Shown: one piece after another, positions 54,632 through 62,891 of the stretch | How positions within the stretch are numbered: the first letter of the stretch is position 1 | Layout of the letters: each line of letters begins with the position of its first letter | NCBI RefSeq assembly: GCF_009649175.1 | Contig: NZ_WJPO01000007.1 | Span: forward strand, 62,001 to 126,000 | Direction: 5' to 3' | Length of the DNA stretch: 64,000 nt | Source: Rhodovulum strictum | GTDB taxonomy: Bacteria > Pseudomonadota > Alphaproteobacteria > Rhodobacterales > Rhodobacteraceae | Position numbers and translations under genes: made by a program | Notes under the pieces: generated by a model | The model's database searches: none | Told to the model about the DNA's origin: nothing | What the model saw: only the letters and a program-made list of their open reading frames with translations

Positions 54632-56941
54632 ATGAACGCACCGATCCAGATCAAGGGCATCGTCCGCGGCGGACAGACGCTGAAACAGCACCGCGACGAG
54701 ATCATCGAGGCCACGAAGCGCACCGGCCACTATGCCGGGCTCAAGAAGATGGCGCTGCGCGACAGCGACCCGATCATGTACAACAAGCTGTTCTCGCGGC
54801 TGCGCGCAGGCGTGGTCGATGCCCGCGAGACCGCCAAGAAGATTGCCGCCTCGCCCATCGTCGAACAGGAGGGGGAACTGTGCTTCACCCTCTACAACGC
54901 GGCCGGGGATTCGATCCTGACCTCGACCGGGATCATCATCCATGTCGGCACCATGGGCGCCGCGATCAAGTACATGATCGAGAACGACTGGGAAAGTAAC
55001 CCGGGCGTCAGGGATCGGGACATCTTCTGCAACAATGACAGCCTGATCGGCAACGTCCATCCCTGCGACATCCATACCATCGTGCCGATCTTTCACGAGG
55101 GCGCGCTGATCGGCTGGGTCGGCGGCGTGACCCATGTCATCGACACCGGCGCCGTGGGTCCGGGCAGCATGACCACCGGCCAGGTGCAGCGCTTCGGCGA
55201 CGGCTATTCGGTCACCTGCCGAAAGGTCGGCGAAAACGACACGCTGTTCCGCGACTGGCTGCATGAAAGCCAGCGCTCGGTGCGCACCACGCGCTACTGG
55301 ATGCTGGACGAACGCACCCGCATCGCCGGCTGCCACATGATCCGCCGCATGGTCGAGGAGGTGATCGCCGAGGAAGGGATCGACGCCTATTGGCAATTCG
55401 CCTACGAGGCGGTCGAACACGGGCGGCTGGGATTGCAGAACCGCATCAAGGCGATGACCATTCCGGGCAAGTACCGGCAGGTGGGCTTCGTCGATGTGCC
55501 CTACGCCCATGACGACGTGCGCGTGCCGTCCGATTTCGCCAAGGTCGACACGATCATGCACACGCCGTCGGAAATGACGATCCGGCCGGACGGCACATGG
55601 CGGCTGGATTTCGAGGGATCGAGCCGCTGGGGCTGGCACACCTACAACGCCCATTCGGTCAGCTTCACCTCCGGCATCTGGGTGATGATGACCCAGACCC
55701 TGATCCCGACCGAGATGATCAATGACGGCGCGGCCTATGGCACCGAGTTCCGGCTGCCCAAGGGCACCTGGATGAACCCCGACGACCGCCGCGTGGCCTT
55801 TGCCTATAGCTGGCACTTCCTTGTCAGTTCCTGGACGGCGCTCTGGCGCGGCCTGTCGCGCGCCTATTTCGGCCGCGGATACCTTGAGGAGGTGAACGCG
55901 GGCAATGCCAATACCTCGAACTGGCTTCAGGGGGGCGGCTTCAACCAGTATGACGAGATCCATGCCGTGAACTCGTTCGAATGTGCCGCCAACGGGGTGG
56001 GCGCCAGCGCCATCGCCGACGGCATCAGCCATGCCGCCGCGATCTGGAACCCCGAGGGCGACATGGGCGACATGGAAATCTGGGAACTGGCCGAGCCGCT
56101 GATCTATCTGGGCCGCCAGATCAAGGCCAGCTCGGGCGGCGCGGGCAAGTTTCGCGGCGGCTGCGGCTTCGAAAGCCTGCGCATGGTCTGGAACGCCAAG
56201 GACTGGACCATGTTCTTCATGGGCAACGGCCATATCAGTTCCGACTGGGGCCTGATGGGCGGCTATCCGGCGGCCTCGGGCTACCGCTTCGAGGCGCATG
56301 ATACCGGCCTGAAGGAGATCATCGCCAGCGGCGGCGACATCCCCCATGGCGGCGACACCGACCCGCAGAACCCGGTCTGGGACGCGATGCTCGGGGGCGC
56401 GAAGATCAAGCGCGACAAGCAGGCGATCACCACCGAGGCGATGTTCAAGGATTACGACCTCTACCTGAACTACATGCGCGGCGGCCCCGGTTTCGGCGAC
56501 CCGCTGGACCGCGACCCGCAGGCGGTGGCCGATGACGTGAATGGCGGCTACCTGGTCGAGCGCTTCGCGGCCAGCGTCTATGGCGTCGTGCTGAAAACGG
56601 CCGCCTCGGGCCTGTTCGAGGCCGACGAGGCCGCGACCGAAACCCGCCGCGCCCAGATCCGCGCCGACCGGCTGGCCCGGGCCGTGCCCACCCGCGACTG
56701 GATGGCCCGCGAACGCGAGCGCATCCTGCAAAAGGATGCGGGCGTGCATGTCCAGCAGATGTTTGCCGCGTCCTTCAAGCTGGGACCGCGCTGGGAGGAA
56801 GGTTTCCGCAAGTTCTGGGATCTGCCGATCGACTGGCAACTGATGGAGGCCGACCTGCCGATCCCGTCCTATGGCCGGGACTATTCCATGGACCTGTCCG
56901 AACTGCCCGACGTCAAGACCGTCCAGTTCGTCGAGGAATGA
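54632..56941 (+). CDS. acxB: Acetone carboxylase alpha subunit
   Basis: A 769-residue protein of the hydantoinase B family, the expected size for AcxB. This subunit carries the Mn-containing carboxylation site. Characteristic segments are NNDSLIGNVHPCDIHTIVP (metal-binding Asp/His region), TGAVGPGSMTTGQVQ and SSGGAGKFRGGCGFESLR. GGAGG lies about 10 bases before the ATG. It works as an (αβγ)2 complex in the cytoplasm with the flanking gene products. Confidence 0.96.
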   Translation: MNAPIQIKGIVRGGQTLKQHRDEIIEATKRTGHYAGLKKMALRDSDPIMYNKLFSRLRAGVVDARETAKKIAASPIVEQEGELCFTLYNAAGDSILTSTGIIIHVGTMGAAIKYMIENDWESNPGVRDRDIFCNNDSLIGNVHPCDIHTIVPIFHEGALIGWVGGVTHVIDTGAVGPGSMTTGQVQRFGDGYSVTCRKVGENDTLFRDWLHESQRSVRTTRYWMLDERTRIAGCHMIRRMVEEVIAEEGIDAYWQFAYEAVEHGRLGLQNRIKAMTIPGKYRQVGFVDVPYAHDDVRVPSDFAKVDTIMHTPSEMTIRPDGTWRLDFEGSSRWGWHTYNAHSVSFTSGIWVMMTQTLIPTEMINDGAAYGTEFRLPKGTWMNPDDRRVAFAYSWHFLVSSWTALWRGLSRAYFGRGYLEEVNAGNANTSNWLQGGGFNQYDEIHAVNSFECAANGVGASAIADGISHAAAIWNPEGDMGDMEIWELAEPLIYLGRQIKASSGGAGKFRGGCGFESLRMVWNAKDWTMFFMGNGHISSDWGLMGGYPAASGYRFEAHDTGLKEIIASGGDIPHGGDTDPQNPVWDAMLGGAKIKRDKQAITTEAMFKDYDLYLNYMRGGPGFGDPLDRDPQAVADDVNGGYLVERFAASVYGVVLKTAASGLFEADEAATETRRAQIRADRLARAVPTRDWMARERERILQKDAGVHVQQMFAASFKLGPRWEEGFRKFWDLPIDWQLMEADLPIPSYGRDYSMDLSELPDVKTVQFVEE

Positions 56942-56995
56942 TACCCCCGGGTGCCGTGCCCGCCGCGGCACCCGCCAAATTCAGGAGGAAAACCG

Positions 56996-57499
56996 ATGGC
57001 TTACACCAAGGCAAAGATCAAGGATCTGGTCGAGGGCAAGATCGACCGCGACACGCTGCACGCCATGCTCGCGACGCCCAAGGACAAGGAACGCTTCGTG
57101 ATGTATCTGGACATCCTTCAGGAACAGGTGCCCTGGGATGACCGCATCATCCTGCCGCTGGGGCCCAAGCTTTACATCGTCCAGCGCAAGTCGGACCACA
57201 AATGGGTGGTGAAATCCCATGCCGGCCACGAATTCTGCGACTGGCGCGAGAACTGGAAGCTGCATGCCGTGATGCGCGTGCGCGAGACCGCCGCCGAGAT
57301 GGAGGAGATCTATCCCCGGCTGATGGCGCCCTCTACCGACTGGCAGGTGATCCGGGAATATTACTGCCCGAAATCGGGCGATCTGCTGGATGTCGAGGCG
57401 CCGACGCCCTGGTATCCGGTGATCCACGATTTCGAACCCGATATCGACGCCTTCTATTCCGACTGGCTGGGGCTCGCGATCCCCGAACGGGCCGCCTGA
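56996..57499 (+). CDS. acxC: Acetone carboxylase gamma subunit
   Basis: A 167-residue protein matching the size and sequence style of AcxC. A helical N-terminus (AKIKDLVEGKIDRDTLHAML) leads to a domain with a Cys/His set (SHAGHEFCDWREN; YYCPKSGDLLDVE) consistent with a zinc site. It is structural, holding the α and β subunits. TCAGGAGG lies seven to eight bases before the ATG. A hairpin terminator follows the stop. Confidence 0.96.
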   Translation: MAYTKAKIKDLVEGKIDRDTLHAMLATPKDKERFVMYLDILQEQVPWDDRIILPLGPKLYIVQRKSDHKWVVKSHAGHEFCDWRENWKLHAVMRVRETAAEMEEIYPRLMAPSTDWQVIREYYCPKSGDLLDVEAPTPWYPVIHDFEPDIDAFYSDWLGLAIPERAA

Positions 57500-57506
57500 C
57501 AGGACC

Positions 57507-57531
57507 GGCGCCGGGGCATCGTCCCGGCGCC
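57507..57531. terminator. Hairpin terminator between acxC and convergent glycosyltransferase gene
   Basis: GGCGCCGGG (57507-57515) pairs perfectly with CCCGGCGCC (57523-57531) around a 7-base loop, lying between the acxC stop (57499) and the convergent gene's stop (57534). CTT follows on the plus strand. It probably serves both directions. Confidence 0.7.
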
Positions 57532-57533
57532 CT

Positions 57534-58364
57534 TCAGGGCTCCATGTCGCGGTACCGGCAGAACAGCGCCGCGATCCGCGCGCGGTCGGGTCCGGCCCTG
57601 TCCCAGCGGGCAAAGGCGCCGGTATCGGGCTTGCGGGGGCTGCTGAAATGCAGGACGCGGATATCCCCCCAGCCGACACCCACGGTCGGATCGGTCAGGA
57701 ACGGCGTCTGGAAATTATAGGCGAACGCCCCCGACGGGCGCAGCCCCTGCACCAGAAGCCACAGCGACAGCAGGCTCTGGTCGGCATAGGCCAGATAGGG
57801 CGCATAGCGTTGCGCCAGCCGGGCCAGCAGCGCCAGATGCGCCCGGCTGCGCCATGCGGGCGGCAGCGCGAACAGCCCGGCATTGGCCATGTCGTCCGGT
57901 CCGTCCGGATAGGCCAGCCCGTCCTCGGCCAGCAGCGTGTTCAGCACCGCATCGTCGCGAAATTGCGGGGCAAGGATGCGCACCGCCGGGTCGGCCTCGT
58001 GATTGGCGACGAAGAACGGCGTTTCGGCGGCCAGCGGCCTGTCGAGCGGGCCAAGCACCAGCATGTCGGCATCCAGATGCAGGATCGTGCCATACCCGTC
58101 AAAGGCCCGCCGCCACAGCCCGAAGCGATGCCGCGCACAGTCGCGCCCGCGGCTGACGCGCAGATGCGCGGTGAATTCGGGCGGCGCGGCCGGGGGCAGG
58201 CATGTGGCGCCCCGCGCCGCCAGCAGGCGCAGCATCCCCGCATCGCGCCCGCGGTAATCCACCAGCAGCGGCGGATGGCCGGGCGCGTTGCAGGCAAGGC
58301 TGTTCAGGCAGGCCCGCGCCAGCGCCAGCGCGCCATCGTCGAAGCACAGGTAGATCGCCGTCAC
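57534..58364 (-). CDS. Glycosyltransferase (GT8-like), GTG start
   Basis: A 276-residue probable glycosyltransferase with the DxD-type nucleotide-sugar/metal motif in ILHLDADMLVLGPLD. An Asn-Ala-Gly segment (DDMANAGLFALP) and AYADQSLLSLWL are arranged as in GT8-like enzymes. The best start is GTG at 58364, overlapping the upstream stop as GTGA. It is the last gene of a three-gene unit with a GT2-like enzyme and a radical SAM protein. Acceptor and sugar cannot be read from the sequence. Confidence 0.8.
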   Translation of the reverse strand: MTAIYLCFDDGALALARACLNSLACNAPGHPPLLVDYRGRDAGMLRLLAARGATCLPPAAPPEFTAHLRVSRGRDCARHRFGLWRRAFDGYGTILHLDADMLVLGPLDRPLAAETPFFVANHEADPAVRILAPQFRDDAVLNTLLAEDGLAYPDGPDDMANAGLFALPPAWRSRAHLALLARLAQRYAPYLAYADQSLLSLWLLVQGLRPSGAFAYNFQTPFLTDPTVGVGWGDIRVLHFSSPRKPDTGAFARWDRAGPDRARIAALFCRYRDMEP

Positions 58365-59647
58365 CGCAGCCCCCCGGCGGCGCAACGCTCGAAGATGTCG
58401 GCCGCCGCCACGCCCGCCCGCAGCCGGTCCAGCAGCGCGCGCACCCGCTGCATCTGCGCCCCGGCATCGGGATCAAGCCGCAGCGTGTAGCACAGGGGCC
58501 GCCCGGCCTCGGCCAGCAGCGCGGCCCGCGCCTCGGCGTCGATCCCGCCCGGAAAGCTGCGATAGACGATGTTCAGCTTGCTGTGGACATGGCGGAACCC
58601 GGTGCCGCCCGTCTCGCACAGGCGGATCTCGTAATTGCGAAAGCCCTGTTCCAGATCGTCCAGCACCGCGCGCAGGCAGGACGCCCCGTAGCGCACCACC
58701 CGCGCATCGGCGAGCACCAGGATCACCAGATCCGACAGGTCGATGCCGCGCGGGGCGATGCGGTGCCAGCATTCCCGCTCGGGCGTGCTGATGCGTTCGT
58801 AATCGTGGGCATGGTCCCGCGTCATCAGCCGGAACCCCGCATCGGCATAGGCCCGCAGCGCCTCGGGGGTCATGGCGCGGACACGCTCCCATTCGGCCTC
58901 GTTCAACCGGCAGAAGGCCGAGGCATAGCGGCTGTCCGGCCCGCGCGGATGGTCCAGGTGATAAAGGTTGCGGTCCTCGATGCGCCGAAGGTCATACCCC
59001 AGCCGCCGAAGCCGCAGGTCAAGCTCGCGATCCTCGTAGCCATAGCCCACGAAATTCTCGTTCCAGCCGCCCGCCCCGAAAAACGCCGCGCGCCGGCACA
59101 TCAGCGCGCCGCCCACGGCAAGATAGCGGTTGTCGCCGTAAAGCGGGTAAAGCTCGGGATCGGGGCAGGCATTGGCGTGGTCGATGCTGTCGGGCGCCAG
59201 CCTCGGGGCATCGGCAAGGAACGCCGCCCAGCCGGGCAGCGCGGCGGCGCGCGGGCGGGCGATGTTCAGCACGATCCCGTCAAAGGGCAGCACCGCATCC
59301 GCCCCAGCATCCAGCCGCGCCAATGCCCCGGCCAGCGCGGCGGGATGGGGAATAAAGTCGCAATCCGACATCAGCAGGCGCGGCCGGGCCGACACCGCGG
59401 CGCCAAGGTTCATGTTGCGCGTCTTCCAGTGGCCGCCGTCATCCCGGCGAAACAGCACCCGCAGATCGTCGCCGGGCGGCAGGTCCAGCACCGGGCGCGC
59501 GCCCTGTTCGACCACCACCAGTTCCGCGCCCCGGGTCATCGTGGCGTAATAGTCCCGCAGCCGGGCAAGGTTGGCCAGCCGCTCGGGCGTGTCGGGCTTG
59601 ACCGAGACGATCACCGACACCCCGGACAGATCGGGACGCGGCAGCAT
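58361..59647 (-). CDS. Glycosyltransferase family 2 protein with C-terminal extension
   Basis: A 428-residue protein. The N-terminal GT-A domain begins VSVIVSVKPDTPERLANL, has RNMNLGAAVSARPRLLMSD with the metal motif DCD, and GGWNENFVGYGYEDRELD, the galactosyltransferase-like catalytic segment. The C-terminal ~150 residues (from ~275) form a second region of unknown type (LSDLVILVLADARVV). It overlaps the radical SAM stop by one base and the next gene by four, so the three are translated together. Confidence 0.86.
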   Translation of the reverse strand: MLPRPDLSGVSVIVSVKPDTPERLANLARLRDYYATMTRGAELVVVEQGARPVLDLPPGDDLRVLFRRDDGGHWKTRNMNLGAAVSARPRLLMSDCDFIPHPAALAGALARLDAGADAVLPFDGIVLNIARPRAAALPGWAAFLADAPRLAPDSIDHANACPDPELYPLYGDNRYLAVGGALMCRRAAFFGAGGWNENFVGYGYEDRELDLRLRRLGYDLRRIEDRNLYHLDHPRGPDSRYASAFCRLNEAEWERVRAMTPEALRAYADAGFRLMTRDHAHDYERISTPERECWHRIAPRGIDLSDLVILVLADARVVRYGASCLRAVLDDLEQGFRNYEIRLCETGGTGFRHVHSKLNIVYRSFPGGIDAEARAALLAEAGRPLCYTLRLDPDAGAQMQRVRALLDRLRAGVAAADIFERCAAGGLR

Positions 59648-60639
59648 CAGGCCAGCCCCATCGCCCGGTCAAGCGCGCCCATGTGCCGCTTGGTGATCAG
59701 GATATCGGCCACGCAGCCGCATTCCGCGCGGTCGCACAGCACGGGCGACAGCGGCAGATCGACCGGACCGCCCAGCCGCCCCAGGCTGCCGCCCACGCCG
59801 CAGGTCGCGCGCAGGATGCGGCCATCGGCATGGATGCGCAGCGACTCGATCCCCGCCTCGCACAGATAGCCGCGCCAGCGGTTGCGGCCGGTCAGCAGGA
59901 ACCCGGCGGCCTTTTGCAGCGCGTAGCGCCCGTCCTCGGCAATGGCGCACATCACGCCGCGCGGCGCGCTGTCGCCCCGCGCCCCCGCGCCCCGGCTGGC
60001 GGCCTGCATCCGGCGGCGCTGGTCCTCGGTATAGGCGTAGGGCGTGGCGCCAAAGCCGATGCGCAGCGGCTTGAGCGTGATCGACGCCCCCGGCACCGCC
60101 GCGGACAGTTCGGCAGCGCGCGCAAGGATCGCGTCGAAGCGGTCGGGATGGACGGTGATGTTGACATGCAGCGGCATCGCCTCGGCCAGCAGCGCGGCAA
60201 CGTCCAGAAAGGCGGCGGGATCGGCGAATTCGTCGTGCCAGGTCAGGATCGTCCCGTCCAGCAGCGGCGCGATCCGGTCCCAGAACCGCAGCGTCCGCGC
60301 CCCGTTGCTGATCAGGCTGGCGCGAAAGCCGCGGGCACGCGCCCCGGTCAGGATCGCGGCGATCTGCGGGTGCTGGCTGGGCTCGCCGCCGGTGAACTGA
60401 AGCCAGACGCGCCGCCCCAGACCGTCGCGATAATGCCGCCGCAGCAGGTCCATGAATTGCAGGATATCGGCCAGCCCCTGCCAGCGGATCGAGCCGTCAT
60501 GCAGCGCCTTGGGGCAGTAGCTGCACGACTGGTTGCAGGCATTGCCCAGCATCCAGTCGACCAGCACGGTGCGGGCATGTTCCGGCTCGGCATGGCGGAT
60601 CTCGGCCGGATCATCAAGCGCGGTGGGGTCTTCCTGCAT
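59647..60639 (-). CDS. Radical SAM protein with SPASM-like C-terminus
   Basis: A 330-residue protein with the radical SAM cluster motif CNQSCSYC (Cys35, Cys39, Cys42), the GGEP motif in QFTGGEPSQHP, and a C-terminal Cys group (CEAGIESLRI, RATCGVGG, LCDRAECGC) suggesting an auxiliary Fe-S cluster. The ATG at 60639 (MQEDPTALDD) has GAGG about 11 bases upstream; an extension to 60714 is Arg/Pro-rich and unlikely. It heads the unit with two glycosyltransferases. It could modify a peptide or sugar. No precursor peptide gene was found nearby. Confidence 0.87.
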   Translation of the reverse strand: MQEDPTALDDPAEIRHAEPEHARTVLVDWMLGNACNQSCSYCPKALHDGSIRWQGLADILQFMDLLRRHYRDGLGRRVWLQFTGGEPSQHPQIAAILTGARARGFRASLISNGARTLRFWDRIAPLLDGTILTWHDEFADPAAFLDVAALLAEAMPLHVNITVHPDRFDAILARAAELSAAVPGASITLKPLRIGFGATPYAYTEDQRRRMQAASRGAGARGDSAPRGVMCAIAEDGRYALQKAAGFLLTGRNRWRGYLCEAGIESLRIHADGRILRATCGVGGSLGRLGGPVDLPLSPVLCDRAECGCVADILITKRHMGALDRAMGLA

Positions 60640-60806
60640 CGCCAGACCTCGGGTTGCGGCGGGGGTTGTGGCGGGACCAACCCCATGGAAGCGCGCGGCG
60701 GGCCGCCGGGGCAATCCCGAATCGCGGGACGGGAAGCGGGAATTTGAATGGGCGGAATGGGTGGGCTGGGGTAGACTTGGATCACGCTACCCGAGGGAGG
60801 ATCGCC
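60640..60806. promoter_or_regulatory. Divergent promoter region, radical SAM and caspase units
   Basis: 167 bases between divergent starts. A relatively low-GC stretch around 60745-60785 (TTTGAATGG, then GTAGACTTGGATCACGC) may hold the plus-strand promoter. I could not place -35/-10 boxes confidently. GAGGGAGG precedes the caspase start. Confidence 0.4.
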
Positions 60807-62891
60807 ATGTCCCGCCCGCTGTCCCGTTCCCCCACCCGCCGCCCGGCGCGCGTGCTGGGGCTGTGCCTCGGGCTCTGGCTGGGGCTGGCGGGGGCGGGGC
60901 TGGCCGCGGATCGCTGGGCGCTGGTGCTGGGCGTGGGGCGCTATGACGATCCGGCGATCCCGCATCTGCCGAACACGATCAACGACGCGCGCACCATGGC
61001 CAGCGCCCTGAACCAGATGGGGTTTCAGGTCTATTACCTTGAAAACCCGGACCGCGCCACGATCGAGGCCACCCGCAGCCGCATCGCCGCCGAACAGGCC
61101 GGCAGCGCGCTGGGGCTGTTCTATTTCGCCGGGCACGGGGTACAGCTTGACGGGGTGAACTATGCCCTGCCCTCGGACATCCGGGCGGGCGATGCGGGGC
61201 ATCTGGCGGCCAACGCGGTATCGGTGAACCAGATGATCCGCGCGTTGCGGGCGATGGGCACCGATACGCTGGTCGTGATCCTCGATTCCTGCCGCAACTC
61301 GCCCTTCCCCGGACAGGCCGCCAGCGGCACCGGGCTTGCGCTGGTCGATGCGCCCGAGAACACGATCATCGCCTATTCGACCGCGCCGGGCGAAATCGCG
61401 CTGGACGGGGCGGGCGCCAACAGCCCCTATACCGCCGCGCTGGCCTCGGTGCTGGACGGGCCGGAACAGGACATGCGCGACGTGCTGCGGCTGGTGCGCG
61501 CGCAGGTGCGGCTGGCCACCGGGGGCACCCAGACGCCGTGGTATATCGACAATTCCAGCCACCCGATCGTCATCCAGCCGCGCCGCGCGGCGGGCGGGGG
61601 CGCGGCCCTGCCGCGGCTGGGGCATGGCACCGTGTCGCTGGCGGCAACCGCGTGGTGGACCATCGCCAACAGCGCCGATCCGCGCGATTTCGAAACCTTC
61701 ATCGACCTCTTTCCCGAAACCGACGAGGCCAGCGCCGCGCGCCGCCAGCTTGAGGATTTCACCCCCGGCGCGGCGCCCGGCTTTCCGCTGATGGATCTGG
61801 GCCTGCCCCAACCCGACCCCGAGGTGCCCGGCGGGCTGCGCTCGATCATCACGCAATGCGACGTGCTGGCCACCGGCATCGTCGGCGGGCTCAGCCTGGT
61901 CGAGCCGGTGCCGCATGATCTGGTGAACACCCGCGCCGCGCTGCGCGCCTGCATCGAGGCGGTGCGCAACGATCCCGAGAATCCCCGCCTTCTGGGCCTG
62001 CTGGCGCGGGTGCTGTTTCTCGAACACCGCTTCCCCGAGGCGCTGCATTTCGCCGAGGAAGCCGCAAGGCGCGGCAGCGCCGCCGCCTATGGCAGCATCG
62101 CCGAGATCCATCGGCTGGGTCTGGATGTGCCGGTCGACCTGACCGCCGCGGCCCAGGCGATCCGCAAGGGCGCGCTGGCCGGGTCCGAACCGATGCGCGT
62201 GACGATGGGCATCTATTACCGCGAAGGCTGGGGCGTGCCGCAAAGCGCGAACGAGGCGCGGCGCTGGTTCGAACTGGCCGCGATGGCGGGCAATGTCTCG
62301 GCGATGAGCGCGTTGGGCGACATGTACCGCCGCGGCCAGCTTGGCCCGGTCGATGCGGCCAGGGCGTTCGACTACTACCTCAAGGCCGCGACGCTGGGCC
62401 ATACCGACGCGATGTCGGCGGTGGGGCTGGCCTACATGAAGGCCGATGGCGTCGCGATCGACCTTGACCGCGGGCTGAACTGGCTCAGCCATGCCAGCGA
62501 ACAGGGCAACCCCTATGCCGCCTTCCATCTGGGCCGCGCCTTCCTGACCGGCTGGGGCGTGCAGCGCAACCCGGCGCAGGCGCTGGCCTATTTCCGGCTG
62601 TCGGCGCAGCGCAGCTTTCTTCAGGCCTATATCTATATCGGCGACATCCTTGCCGGGGTCGAGGGCATCGCGCCCGACCTGCCCGAGGCGCTGGCCAATT
62701 ACATCATCGCGCGCGATGCCGGGCTGCTCAAGGACACCGCCAAGTCACGCGAGGAAGCCGCCGATGCCCAGTCGCGGATCGACGCGCTGTTGCCGCGCAT
62801 GAGTGCCGAGCAACAGGCCGCGGGCGAAGGCATCGCCGCCGACTGGATCGCGGAATACGGGCTGCTGGATTTCAACCTGGTGCATGAATGA
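60807..62891 (+). CDS. Exported caspase-family (peptidase C14) protein with Sel1 repeats
   Basis: A 694-residue protein. The signal peptide is LGLCLGLWLGLAGAGLAA. The caspase-like domain (~33-255) has both catalytic residues: His110 in YFAGHG and Cys162 in ILDSCRN. A linker (~270-400) with a WTIANSADPRDFETFIDLFP helical motif follows, then six or so Sel1 repeats (~430-690: GIYYREGWGVPQSANEARRWFELAA, ALGDMYRRGQLG, GLAYMKADGVAI). Caspase-like proteases cut after Arg/Lys or Asp, and Sel1 arrays bind proteins. The export signal argues for an envelope role and against a cytosolic suicide effector. The next gene is coupled (ATGA) and also ends in Sel1 repeats. Confidence 0.92.
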   Translation: MSRPLSRSPTRRPARVLGLCLGLWLGLAGAGLAADRWALVLGVGRYDDPAIPHLPNTINDARTMASALNQMGFQVYYLENPDRATIEATRSRIAAEQAGSALGLFYFAGHGVQLDGVNYALPSDIRAGDAGHLAANAVSVNQMIRALRAMGTDTLVVILDSCRNSPFPGQAASGTGLALVDAPENTIIAYSTAPGEIALDGAGANSPYTAALASVLDGPEQDMRDVLRLVRAQVRLATGGTQTPWYIDNSSHPIVIQPRRAAGGGAALPRLGHGTVSLAATAWWTIANSADPRDFETFIDLFPETDEASAARRQLEDFTPGAAPGFPLMDLGLPQPDPEVPGGLRSIITQCDVLATGIVGGLSLVEPVPHDLVNTRAALRACIEAVRNDPENPRLLGLLARVLFLEHRFPEALHFAEEAARRGSAAAYGSIAEIHRLGLDVPVDLTAAAQAIRKGALAGSEPMRVTMGIYYREGWGVPQSANEARRWFELAAMAGNVSAMSALGDMYRRGQLGPVDAARAFDYYLKAATLGHTDAMSAVGLAYMKADGVAIDLDRGLNWLSHASEQGNPYAAFHLGRAFLTGWGVQRNPAQALAYFRLSAQRSFLQAYIYIGDILAGVEGIAPDLPEALANYIIARDAGLLKDTAKSREEAADAQSRIDALLPRMSAEQQAAGEGIAADWIAEYGLLDFNLVHE